Positions 8,400 to 16,067 of a stretch of 64,000 nt of DNA are shown piece after piece. Under the pieces are notes generated by a model that was given only the letters and a program-made list of their open reading frames with translations, was not told where the DNA came from and searched no databases. Origin of the DNA: DATAAZ01 sp036259875 (GTDB taxonomy: Bacteria; Actinomycetota; Thermoleophilia; Gaiellales; Gaiellaceae); contig DATAAZ010000039.1 in the NCBI GenBank assembly GCA_036259875.1, positions 5,566-69,565 on the forward strand. Reading direction: 5' to 3'. The translations under genes were made by a program, and so were the position numbers. Within the stretch, counting starts at the first letter, position 1. Each line of letters starts with the position of its first letter.

Positions 8400-9398
8400 C
8401 TAGCGCCAGGCGACGTCGCGGGCGGCGATCGGTAGGCGCGCGAAGCGGCTCGGGCGCTCCCCCGTCTCCCACACGTAGATCGCGTTGCTCGTTGCGGCCG
8501 CCGTCCAGACCTCGTCTGTCGACCAGGCGACGGCTCGCGCTCCCCGGAACGGAAGCGCGAAGAACTCGCCACGCCGGTCGATCACGACCGCGCCACCCGG
8601 CTGCCCCACCTGCGCCGCGACGTAACTGCCGCGCGGGCTCGTGCGGAGACGCGAGAGGCGGAGGTACGGCGACGGGGGCGCGCCGATCAGCCGACCGCCT
8701 TCGAAGACGGCGAGCGCGTCTTCGCCGGTCGCGGCATCGGTGACGATGATCGCGACGCGCTCGTTGTCGAGCCAGGCGGCCTCGCGGACCTCGGGCGCGC
8801 TGAACGCCCACGGCGGCCCGAACGCGCGCGCGAGGTCGCGCTTCGAGAGGAGGACGCGGGGAGGCGTGGTCGCCGTGCCGACCGGCGGGGCGAAACGGAC
8901 GTCGACGAGCTCGCCGCGGTGGATGGCCGTCAGGTCGCCGTTCGGCTTCCACGCGGGCGCGCACCCGGGCGCGCGCCCGAGGACGATCCCGTCCTCGGTT
9001 CCGACGACGACTTCCCCGCCGACGCAGGCGGCAACGAGCGAGGAGCCTGGACGGGGCGCCGCGAGCCCGACCGAGAAGGCACCCCCCGGCGAAATCGTGA
9101 AGCGACACCCCTGCTGCCCGGTCGGCGAGTCGGTGTCGCGTTCGAGCCGTCCGAGGTCGGGGAGCCGCACCGCGTGGACGAGGCACTCGCGATCCGCGTA
9201 AACGATCGTCCCGTACACCGACTGGGCGCGCAGCGCCTCGGTCGCCAGCCGATTTTCTTCCGACCCGCCCTCGCCTCGGGTCGTCGAGCGGGCGACCCGA
9301 GGCTCGCCGCCGCTGCCGCCGACGACCGCGTCGACGGTTGCGATCGCGGCGAGCCCGGCGACCGCGGCCGCGACGAGCCAGGTCCGCGTCCGTTCCAT
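8400..9398 (-). CDS. Membrane-anchored beta-propeller-like protein, paralogue 1
   Basis: Upstream partner of the tandem pair. The ATG at 9398 opens MERTRTWLVAAAVAGLAAI, an uncleaved signal anchor, followed by an outside domain with blade-like segments CRFTISPGGAFSVG, CAPAWKPNGDLTAI, AVAWSTDEVWTAAA and AIYVWETGE. The SPxG/W..ND..T pattern is that of WD40/TolB-type propellers, with about one blade per 45-50 residues. The two genes share about the same length, Cys positions and C-terminal R-DVAWR ending. No catalytic residues stand out. The start is divergent from the ChaB-like gene, with 68 bp between them that must hold both promoters. Function unknown. Confidence 0.82.
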   Translation of the reverse strand: MERTRTWLVAAAVAGLAAIATVDAVVGGSGGEPRVARSTTRGEGGSEENRLATEALRAQSVYGTIVYADRECLVHAVRLPDLGRLERDTDSPTGQQGCRFTISPGGAFSVGLAAPRPGSSLVAACVGGEVVVGTEDGIVLGRAPGCAPAWKPNGDLTAIHRGELVDVRFAPPVGTATTPPRVLLSKRDLARAFGPPWAFSAPEVREAAWLDNERVAIIVTDAATGEDALAVFEGGRLIGAPPSPYLRLSRLRTSPRGSYVAAQVGQPGGAVVIDRRGEFFALPFRGARAVAWSTDEVWTAAATSNAIYVWETGERPSRFARLPIAARDVAWR

Positions 9399-9466
9399 CG
9401 CTCCTTATGACGCTTGATACCACCACGAGGCGGGCAGAACGAGGCCGAAAGCGATCGGGGAGACCG

Positions 9467-9856
9467 ATGCCCAAAAAGCAACGCGACCTGCCGAGCACGC
9501 TCAAGCGCTCGCCGAAGAAGGCGCAGCGCACGTTCGTCAAGGCGCACGACGCGGCCGAGGAGCAGTACGGAGACGCCGAGCGCGCGCACCGAACCGCCTA
9601 CGCCGCCGTGAAGCATTCGTTCGAGAAGGTCGGCGACCACTGGGAGCCCAAGGACGAGAAGGGCCCGTCCGACCCGCAGGCGGCGAAGAGCGGCAAGACG
9701 GCCCGTGCGGGGACGCGCGAGACGTTCGGCGGCGTCGACGTCCACGGCAACACCAAGCGGGAGCTCTACGAACGAGCGAAGAACGCGGGCGTCGAGGGCC
9801 GCTCGAAGATGTCGAAGACCGAGCTCGCGCGCGCGCTCGCCCGCACGGGCGGGTAG
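9467..9856 (+). CDS. ChaB-family protein with C-terminal Rho-N/SAP-like module
   Basis: The ATG at 9467 follows a GGGGAG at good spacing and yields 129 residues. The first 65 residues (MPKKQRDLPSTLKRSPKKAQ, then FVKAHDAAEEQYGDAERAHRTAY and AVKHSFEKVGDHW) match the ChaB domain, a small helical family named after the Escherichia coli cation-transport regulator, whose biochemical role is unsettled. A charged linker leads to GNTKRELYERAKNAGVEGRS and KMSKTELARAL, a helix-extended-helix module like the N-terminal domain of Rho or SAP domains, which bind nucleic acid. A similar module closes the small protein at 56675-56953. The protein is very basic and probably cytoplasmic; DNA or RNA binding is an inference. 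Confidence 0.85.
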   Translation: MPKKQRDLPSTLKRSPKKAQRTFVKAHDAAEEQYGDAERAHRTAYAAVKHSFEKVGDHWEPKDEKGPSDPQAAKSGKTARAGTRETFGGVDVHGNTKRELYERAKNAGVEGRSKMSKTELARALARTGG

Positions 9857-9872
9857 CCGCCCGGGCGGCCTC

Positions 9873-11072
9873 CTAGGGCGCGCAACACCAGCCGACGGGG
9901 CGGGGAGCGGTGCCGGTCCGACCGCCGCCCGGGTCGAACTCCCGCTGGATGTCCGCGATCGCGCGGACCTCGCCGACGCGCGGCATGCGGAGGAAGAGCC
10001 ACTGGTCGGCGCTCGGCCACGTGACGAGGAGCCAGCGGCCGTCCGGCGACCAGCTGACGCGGCTGAGCCGCCCTTCACCGTTGAACACGAGGCGCGGCCC
10101 CGCGGGCACGCGCTCGGCATCGAGGAGGACGACCCGCGTCCGCCCGGCCATGTGGCGTGCGACGACCGCGAACGCGTGACCCCGGCGCGCGAACTCCGTG
10201 TCCACGAACTGCGCAGAGCCGAGCGGCGGCGGCTGCGACCGGAGAAGGCGACCGCGGGCGTCGAAGACGTAGACGACGGCGTCCGCGAGCGCGACGAGCC
10301 GCTTTCCGTCGGCGGACCACACGAGCTTGCGCGGCGGCTGCTCGAGCCCGCGGACCGCCCACCTGGCCCGCCCGGCGTCGACGTCGAGCAGGCGGACCGC
10401 ACCGCCCGGCGTCGCGTACGCGAGCAGGTGGCGGTCGGCGCCGGGCGCCCACGCCCACGAGCCGGGAACGGCAAGCGGCGCGACTGCGCGGTCCGGCTCG
10501 CCGTCGCCGTTCACGACGCGAAGCGTCCCGCGGACGCCGTACGCGATCCGGAACCCGCTCGGCGACCAGCGCGGCGCCAGGACGCGCGGCCGCCGCGTCA
10601 GCGTCCAGCGGATCTCGCCCGTCGGGGTCGAGGCGACGAGTCGCGGGCCGCGAACGAGGACGACGTGCAGCCCGCGCGGCGACCACGAGGCGTCGGCGTA
10701 GGCACCGAGCCGGCGCTTCGAGCCGTCCTCGCTCACCACCCACGTGCCTCGTCTCGACACGACGAGGAGGCGCCCGGGAGCAGGAAGCGATGCGAGCGCG
10801 GCGCGCGCGTCGGGGCGACCCGCGACCCGCTCGCGGCCGATCGCGTCCCGCACCCATCCGCCGACCGCGCGCCCGGGCGGGCTGAGCGCGGCCGCGACGA
10901 GCGCGAGGACGGCCGCGAGCGCGATCAGCGGCCGCGTGGGCCACGCGCGCGGGCGTGCCGCCGTGGCCGGGTCGTACGCAGCACGGATGATCGCCCAGGC
11001 GCGCCGCTCGGCGTCGAGCTCGCCCGGCGGGGCGGCCCTTCGTAGGAGCCGGCGAACCCGCTCGTCGGTCAC
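9873..11072 (-). CDS. Membrane beta-propeller protein coupled to ECF sigma factor (putative anti-sigma)
   Basis: The GTG at 11072 overlaps the stop of the sigma gene (GTGA), so the two are translated together. Residues 1-40 are charged and probably cytoplasmic, one span lies at about 47-63 (LIALAAVLALVAAALS), and the rest is an outside domain with repeats such as DASWSPRGLHVVLV, LAPRWSPSGFRIAYG, KLVWSADGKRLVAL and RVSWSPDGRWLLV, that is, a WD40/TolB-like propeller. Position and topology suggest an anti-sigma factor whose propeller senses an outside signal, but the N-terminal region is too short to show a recognised zinc anti-sigma motif. It differs in sequence from the tandem propellers at 7.4-9.4 kb. 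It ends with an odd GWCCAP. Confidence 0.85.
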   Translation of the reverse strand: MTDERVRRLLRRAAPPGELDAERRAWAIIRAAYDPATAARPRAWPTRPLIALAAVLALVAAALSPPGRAVGGWVRDAIGRERVAGRPDARAALASLPAPGRLLVVSRRGTWVVSEDGSKRRLGAYADASWSPRGLHVVLVRGPRLVASTPTGEIRWTLTRRPRVLAPRWSPSGFRIAYGVRGTLRVVNGDGEPDRAVAPLAVPGSWAWAPGADRHLLAYATPGGAVRLLDVDAGRARWAVRGLEQPPRKLVWSADGKRLVALADAVVYVFDARGRLLRSQPPPLGSAQFVDTEFARRGHAFAVVARHMAGRTRVVLLDAERVPAGPRLVFNGEGRLSRVSWSPDGRWLLVTWPSADQWLFLRMPRVGEVRAIADIQREFDPGGGRTGTAPRPVGWCCAP

Positions 11073-11611
11073 GTCGCGTCCTCCGGGCCGAGTCGCTCCG
11101 CGAGCTCGTCGAGCCCGCGCCGAAGGCGTGAGTTCACCGTCCCGCGCGGCAGGTCGAGCAGGCGCGCGATCTCGCCGGGCGTGTACTCGAGCAAGTGCCG
11201 CAGGACGATCACGGCGCGGTGCTCAGGCGAGAGCGCCGCGAGCGCGGCGATGACTCCCGCCGAGTACGGGTTCCTCGGGCGGGCAGGCGCCGGGTCGGGG
11301 AGGTCGGCGGGCTCGTCGCCGACCTCGCGGCGAAGCTGCCGGGCGCGCGCCCAGTCGATCGCTCGGTTGACGACGATCCGGTGCAGCCACGGCCCGAACG
11401 GCCGGCGCCGGTCGAAGCGCCCGAGCGCGCGCACGGCGGCGAGGAAGGCCTCCTGCGCGATGTCCTCGGCGGCGGCGGCGTCGTGGACGACGAGGTAGGC
11501 GGCCCGGTACGCGCGCGGCCAGTGCTCGCGGAAAAGCGCCTCGAGGTCCGCGACGGAGCCCGCCTGGGCGCCGCGCACCAAGGCAGCCTCCCCGCGCCCG
11601 AAGCCAGGCAT
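11069..11611 (-). CDS. ECF-type RNA polymerase sigma factor
   Basis: A 180-residue sigma-70 factor of the extracytoplasmic-function class that redirects RNA polymerase to a small regulon. Region 2 is visible as FREHWPRAYRAAYLVVHDAA and AEDIAQEAFLAAVRAL, with RPFGPWLHRIVVNRAIDW for region 2.3-2.4. Region 4 is LSPEHRAVIVLRHLLEYTPG and then EIARLLDLPRGTVNSRLRRG. Regions 1 and 3 are lacking, as expected. The ATG at 11611 gives the usual N-terminus. The stop overlaps the GTG of the propeller protein, the classic arrangement of an ECF factor with its membrane-bound regulator. The 83 bp upstream hold no clear autoregulatory promoter that I can name. Confidence 0.93.
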   Translation of the reverse strand: MPGFGRGEAALVRGAQAGSVADLEALFREHWPRAYRAAYLVVHDAAAAEDIAQEAFLAAVRALGRFDRRRPFGPWLHRIVVNRAIDWARARQLRREVGDEPADLPDPAPARPRNPYSAGVIAALAALSPEHRAVIVLRHLLEYTPGEIARLLDLPRGTVNSRLRRGLDELAERLGPEDAT

Positions 11612-11694
11612 CGCGCGCTCGGAGTACGTTCGGCGGGGGTCGCCGGGTCCATCGCCTCGTGTACGGTCGCGGCGACCCGGGGGGTCCGGCGGCG

Positions 11695-12858
11695 CTACAG
11701 CTCGATCAGCTCTTCGGGCGCGCTCGTCAGGCATTCGACGCCGCCCTCCCGCACCACGTAGGAGTTCTCGATCCCGACCGCGCCGTAGCCGGGGAAGACG
11801 AACTTCGGCTCGAGCGCGAAGACGGTCCCCGGCTCGAGCGGGTCGTCGAATCCCGGCGCGAGGACGGGCAGCTCGTCGATTTCGAGCCCAAAGCCGTGGC
11901 CGACGAACGAGACGCCGCCCATGAAGTGCCGCTCCCGACCGGCCGCGAGCGAGGCCGCGCGCTCCCAGAGGGCGGAGGGCGTGGCGCCGGGACGCGCGTC
12001 CGCTGCGACGCCGGCGAGGACCTCCCGTGCCCGGGCGTACGCCTCGCGCCAGGGACCGCGTCCGAGAGGACCGAGCGAGAACGTCCGAGTCTGGTCGGCG
12101 AGGTACCCCTCGTGGGTACCGCAGAGGTCGACGATGATCGGTTCCCCGCGCTGGATCGGGCGCTGCGACGCGCCTTTCGGCACCGCGACGGTCGAACCGG
12201 GCCCAACGATCGGCGTCTCGGTCGCGCCCGGAACGGCCGCGCTCGGCCCCGCCAGGACGGAGCCGTAGAAGAGCTCCTGGTTGAAGCCGCGGAAGCGAAC
12301 GTGCCCGTGGTGGCCGGCGAGGCGGAGTTCGCGCTCGAGCTCCGCCGAAAGCTGGAGCTCGGTCATGCCGACGCGAGCGTGACGTGCCACCCACTCGGGC
12401 ACGTGCGAGAGCATCTCGGCCGCCCTGCGGATGTTCGCTACCTCCCACTCCGACTTCACGGCCCGCACGCCGCGGAGGAGCGTCGAGCAGTCGGCAAGCT
12501 CGAACGCGTCCAGGCGGCGCGCGTATCCGAAGTAGATCGCCGCCGGGACGACGTCGAGCTCGAGGCCGAGGCGGCCCCGCTCGAGGCCCGACGATGCAAG
12601 CGCTGCCGGCATATCCCGGAGCGAGCGGAGCGGCTCGACGCGCGCGAGCGGCGACTCGTCGCGCGCCCGCTCCAAGCTCTTTCGCACGAAGAGACCCGGC
12701 TCGTCGTCGACGGGGACGACGAGGTGCGCGCTCTGCGCGGTCCCGCTCAGGTAGAAGAGGTCGGCCTCCTGGACGACGAGCGCGCCGTCGAGGCCCTCGC
12801 GCCGAAGGGCGGCGCGGAACCGCTCGAGCCGCCGGTCGATCTCCTCACGGGGAACCAT
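11695..12858 (-). CDS. M24-family metallopeptidase (Xaa-Pro aminopeptidase-like)
   Basis: Pita-bread-fold metallopeptidase predicted to remove an N-terminal residue before proline, or to act on related amide or C-N bonds. The N-terminal creatinase-like domain spans about residues 1-140. The catalytic domain carries the expected dimetal ligands: Asp in IIVDLCGTHEGYLADQTRTF (two Asp about 11 apart), His in VGHGFGLEIDE, Glu in FALEPKFVFP and Glu in GAVGIENSYVV. The ATG at 12858 gives 387 residues, a normal size. It faces away from the amidohydrolase 21 bp off, so both promoters share or overlap that gap and the coding ends. Substrate is unknown; proline peptides are the default guess. Confidence 0.92.
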   Translation of the reverse strand: MVPREEIDRRLERFRAALRREGLDGALVVQEADLFYLSGTAQSAHLVVPVDDEPGLFVRKSLERARDESPLARVEPLRSLRDMPAALASSGLERGRLGLELDVVPAAIYFGYARRLDAFELADCSTLLRGVRAVKSEWEVANIRRAAEMLSHVPEWVARHARVGMTELQLSAELERELRLAGHHGHVRFRGFNQELFYGSVLAGPSAAVPGATETPIVGPGSTVAVPKGASQRPIQRGEPIIVDLCGTHEGYLADQTRTFSLGPLGRGPWREAYARAREVLAGVAADARPGATPSALWERAASLAAGRERHFMGGVSFVGHGFGLEIDELPVLAPGFDDPLEPGTVFALEPKFVFPGYGAVGIENSYVVREGGVECLTSAPEELIEL

Positions 12859-12864
12859 CGGGCG

Positions 12865-12870
12865 TAGATT
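12865..12870 (+). promoter_or_regulatory. Candidate -10 box TAGATT before amidohydrolase
   Basis: TAGATT fits the TANNNT form and ends 9 nt before the GTG at 12880, leaving almost no room for a leader or Shine-Dalgarno. It sits in the 21-bp gap of a divergent pair. Confidence 0.4.
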
Positions 12871-12879
12871 GTCCCCGAC

Positions 12880-14427
12880 GTGATCCTCGAGAACGGCCTC
12901 ATCCGGACGATGGAGCCTTCGCTTCCGACGGCGGCCGCGCTTGCGATCGCGGGCGAGCGGATCGTCGGCGGCGTCGGGACGCACGAGACCGCGCTCGCCT
13001 CGCCCGAGCGCGTCGACCTCGGCGGCTTGTGCGTGCTCCCCGGCTTCACCGACTCGCACGTCCACTTCGCGCAGTGGTCGCTCGCGCAGCGGCAAGTGCG
13101 GCTCGAGGGGACGCGCTCGCTGGAGGAGGCCGTCGCGCGCGTCGCGGAAGCGGCCGCGCGGACCGAACCGGGCCGCTGGCTCCGAGGGCTCGGCTGGCGA
13201 AGCGGTGAATGGCAGCCGCACATCGAGCCGACGAAGGACGCGCTCGACTCGGTGACGGGCGACGTCCCCGTCGCGCTCATGGCGAAGGATGGTCACTCGC
13301 TCTGGCTCAACTCGGCGGCGCTCGCGCGGGCGGACGGCAACCTGCGCGTCCCGGGCGGGGTCGTGGAGGTCGACGAGCACGGCGAGCCGACCGGCCTCTT
13401 GCGCGAGGAGTCGGCCTGGAAGTTTCGTGAGAAGTACGTCTACGGCCAGACGCCGGCCGAGGAGTGGATCGGCGCGATGCGCGAAGGAATCCGAGTCGCC
13501 AACTCGCGCGGCGTCACGGCCGTCCACGACAAGGACGGCTGGCTCGGGATTCTGCCCTGGTGGCAATCGCTTCGCGACGAGGGCGCACTCACGCTCCGCG
13601 TGTGGCAGTCGCTGCCGCCCGACCGGCTGCCCGACCTCGAGGCGCTCGGGCTTCGCTCCCGTCTCGGCGACGAGCTGCTGCGCATCGGCTACGTCAAGGT
13701 CTTCATGGACGGGACGCTCGGCTCCCGAACGGCGCGGCTCCTGGACGGGTCAGGGGTCGAGATCACGAGCCGAGCCGACTTCGAGGAGATCGTCCGCCGC
13801 GCGGCGCGCGCCGGCTTCCCGGTCGGCGTCCACGCGATCGGCGACCAGGCGAACCGCGACGCGCTCGACGCGTTCGCCGCCGCTGCCGACGAGTGGCGCC
13901 CACGGGGGCTCCGGCAGCGGATCGAGCACGCGCAGCTCCTCGCCTGGGACGATGTGCCGCGCTTCGGCGCGCTCGGGATCGCAGCGTCCGTGCAGTTCTC
14001 GCATGGCCCGTCCGACCGCGACCTCGCCGAGGAGAACTGGCCGGGGATGACCGACCGGGCATACGCGTACCGCTCGCTCCTCGACGGCGGCGCGCTCCTC
14101 GCCAACGGCTCCGACGCGCCCGTCGAGGAGCTCGACCCGCTCCTCGGGATCCGCGCCGGCGTCCTCCGCACGCTCGACGAGCGCGAGGCCTGGCATCCCG
14201 AGCAGGCGGTATCGGTCGAGGACGCGCTCCTCGCGTCCACCGTGAACCCCGCCTGGCTCGCCGGCGACGAGCGTCGGCGCGGGCGCCTCGTCCCGGGCCG
14301 GCTCGCCGATCTCGTCGTGCTGGACCGCGACCCGGTCGCGTGCGCGCGCGACGAGCTGCGCGAGATTCGCGTCGTCGCTACGATGCTCGCCGGCCGCTGG
14401 GTGCACGGCGGCCCGCCTTTTCGGTAG
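12880..14427 (+). CDS. YtcJ/AepA-type amidohydrolase
   Basis: Amidohydrolase-superfamily TIM-barrel enzyme that hydrolyses an amide or related bond with bound metal; the natural substrate of this subgroup is largely unknown. Seen are the small beta-sandwich start (VILENGLIRTMEP), the metal-binding HxH in FTDSHVHFAQWS, the YtcJ hallmark GYVKVFMDGTLGSRTA, GVHAIGDQANRDALDAF, the RIEHAQL segment, the late Asp in NGSDAPVEELDPL, and the closing sandwich strand GRLADLVVLDRDP. The length of 515 residues suits this family. The GTG start at 12880 fits the -10 box noted before it. It could be co-regulated with the divergent M24 peptidase. Confidence 0.92.
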   Translation: MILENGLIRTMEPSLPTAAALAIAGERIVGGVGTHETALASPERVDLGGLCVLPGFTDSHVHFAQWSLAQRQVRLEGTRSLEEAVARVAEAAARTEPGRWLRGLGWRSGEWQPHIEPTKDALDSVTGDVPVALMAKDGHSLWLNSAALARADGNLRVPGGVVEVDEHGEPTGLLREESAWKFREKYVYGQTPAEEWIGAMREGIRVANSRGVTAVHDKDGWLGILPWWQSLRDEGALTLRVWQSLPPDRLPDLEALGLRSRLGDELLRIGYVKVFMDGTLGSRTARLLDGSGVEITSRADFEEIVRRAARAGFPVGVHAIGDQANRDALDAFAAAADEWRPRGLRQRIEHAQLLAWDDVPRFGALGIAASVQFSHGPSDRDLAEENWPGMTDRAYAYRSLLDGGALLANGSDAPVEELDPLLGIRAGVLRTLDEREAWHPEQAVSVEDALLASTVNPAWLAGDERRRGRLVPGRLADLVVLDRDPVACARDELREIRVVATMLAGRWVHGGPPFR

Positions 14428-14456
14428 CGCCCCTTCCGCACGCCGCGCGGATCGTC

Positions 14457-14530
14457 TACAATAGTCAACAGAGCCGGGCGATCCGGTGGGTGAGCCGCAG
14501 CCCCTCCGGTTTCCGCCCGGCTCCCCTTGT
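14457..14530 (+). ncRNA. Structured intergenic RNA candidate or bidirectional terminator
   Basis: The 107-bp gap between the convergent amidohydrolase and HyuB genes contains a perfect TACAAT box (14457-14462) followed, 8 nt later, by a perfect 10-bp stem: GAGCCGGGCG (14471-14480) pairs with CGCCCGGCTC (14514-14523). Inside it CCGG/CCGG and GGG/CCC can extend the stem around a small loop. A transcript starting about 14469 would begin at the base of the stem, the geometry of a small RNA. No known riboswitch core was recognised. The alternative is a terminator serving both convergent genes, but that does not explain the promoter-like box. Confidence 0.4.
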
Positions 14531-14534
14531 TCGA

Positions 14535-16067
14535 TCAGCGGCGCGGGCCCCAGCCTCCTCCGCCCGGCGACGCGACGAAGACGAGGTCGCCCGCCGCAAG
14601 CTCTCGGGTCGTCTTGGCGGGGACGGGCTCGCCGTTCACACGGTTCTCTCCGGGCGCGCCCGGTCCGCCGCCCTCGGCGCCCTGCGGCGCGCGCCGGCGG
14701 CGGTCGGTGAGGAGGGAGAGCGTCGCCGGCTCGAGAGCGCGGACCGCGCGCACGATCCCGTCGCCGCCGCGGTGGCGCCCCTCGCCGCCGGAGCCGTCGC
14801 GAAGCTCGTAGCGCTCGACCCGCAGCGGATACTCGAGCTCCACGGCCTCGATCGGCGTGTTGAGCGTGTTCGACATCCCGACGTGGACGCCGGACGGTCC
14901 CGGCCGGTGCCTCGAGGCGCCCTGGCCGCCCCCGATCGTCTCGTAGTACGTCCACCCGGGTGCGCCGATCACGACGTTGTTCATCGTCCCCTGACCCTGC
15001 GCCGGCACACGGTCGGGCGCCGCCTTCGCAAGCGCGCGAAGAAGCGTGTCCGCGACCCGCTGGCTCGTCTCGACGTTTCCGGCGACGACCGCGGCCGGGC
15101 GCTGCGCGTTCACGAGGCTCCCCTCCGGCGCCCGGATCTCCAGCGGCGCGTAGGCGCCCGCGTTCGTCGGGACGTCGTCGGGAAGGAGGACCCGGAGCGC
15201 GAAGTAGCACGCGGAGCGGGTGACCGCGAACGGGCAGTTGACGTTCCCGGCGACCGCCGAGGCCGTCCCGGCGAAGTCGACCGTCACCCGCGCGCCCGCG
15301 ACGACGACGCGGACGCGGATCCGGACGTCGTCCTCGGTCACGCCGTCGCCTTCCACCTCACCCTCCGCGAGGTACTCGCCGTCGGGAAGCGCTCCGACGA
15401 CCTCGCGCGAGCGCCGCTCCGCGTAGGAGACGACGTCACGAAACGCGGCGAGAACGATCTCGAGCCCGTGCCGCTCGGCGAGCTCTGCAAGGCGCTTCTC
15501 GCCCAGCCGGTTCGCCGCGAGCTGCGCGCGGAGGTCGCCGCGCCGGAGCTCCGGCGTCCGGACGTTCGCGAGGACGAGCGTGAGCACGTCCTCGGCCCAG
15601 CCGTCGGCGTCGGCGAGACGGACCGGCGGAATCACGAGCCCCTCCTGGAAGACGTCGCGCGAGCCGGCCGGCATGGAGCCCGGGCTCATGCCGCCGACGT
15701 CCGAGTGGTGCGCGCGGGAGACGGCGTATCCGACGACCTCGCCCGCGGGCGCGAGCGGCGACACGAGCGTCAGGTCCGGCAGGTGGGTACCGCCGGCGTA
15801 CGGATCGTTCACGACGAAGACGTCCCCAGGTCCCGGACCCCGCGCCGCGACGGCGGAAACGGCCTCCGGCATCGCACCGAGGTGGACCGGGATGTGCTCG
15901 GCCTGGGCGACGAGCCGTGCGTCAGCGTCGAACAGCGCGGTCGAGCAGTCCCGCCGCTCCTTGATGTTCGATGAGTACGCAGCGCGGACGAGCAGCGCGC
16001 CCATTTCCTCGGCGATCCCGGCGAGCGCGCTCGCGAGCACAGAGAGCGTGACGGCGTCGAGCGTCAC
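14535..16067 (-). CDS. hyuB: Hydantoinase B / 5-oxoprolinase-type subunit
   Basis: Second subunit of an ATP-dependent hydantoinase/oxoprolinase or acetone-carboxylase-like enzyme. The GTG at 16067 opens VTLDAVTLSVLASALAGIAE, the usual HyuB start, followed by SSNIKERRDCSTALFDADAR, GDVFVVNDPYAGGTHLPDL and TGSGGEG-type stretches (DGSGGEGRHRGGDGIVRAV) near the end. At 510 residues it is slightly short of the usual 520-580 but lacks no obvious block. It overlaps the end of hyuA by 4 nt, so the subunits are made together. Which ring or amide it opens cannot be told; no separate amidohydrolase or carbamoylase sits in the unit. Confidence 0.93.
   Translation of the reverse strand: MTLDAVTLSVLASALAGIAEEMGALLVRAAYSSNIKERRDCSTALFDADARLVAQAEHIPVHLGAMPEAVSAVAARGPGPGDVFVVNDPYAGGTHLPDLTLVSPLAPAGEVVGYAVSRAHHSDVGGMSPGSMPAGSRDVFQEGLVIPPVRLADADGWAEDVLTLVLANVRTPELRRGDLRAQLAANRLGEKRLAELAERHGLEIVLAAFRDVVSYAERRSREVVGALPDGEYLAEGEVEGDGVTEDDVRIRVRVVVAGARVTVDFAGTASAVAGNVNCPFAVTRSACYFALRVLLPDDVPTNAGAYAPLEIRAPEGSLVNAQRPAAVVAGNVETSQRVADTLLRALAKAAPDRVPAQGQGTMNNVVIGAPGWTYYETIGGGQGASRHRPGPSGVHVGMSNTLNTPIEAVELEYPLRVERYELRDGSGGEGRHRGGDGIVRAVRALEPATLSLLTDRRRRAPQGAEGGGPGAPGENRVNGEPVPAKTTRELAAGDLVFVASPGGGGWGPRR

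Noticed and set aside
14465..14530. A known riboswitch (c-di-AMP, ZTP, cobalamin or SAM types) in the structured gap
   Set aside because: None of the core motifs of these classes is present, and no gene starts downstream on that strand.
13464..15974. An 836-codon open frame on the plus strand spanning amidohydrolase and HyuB regions
   Set aside because: It runs out of frame through one real gene and antisense through another, with no protein-like pattern of its own.
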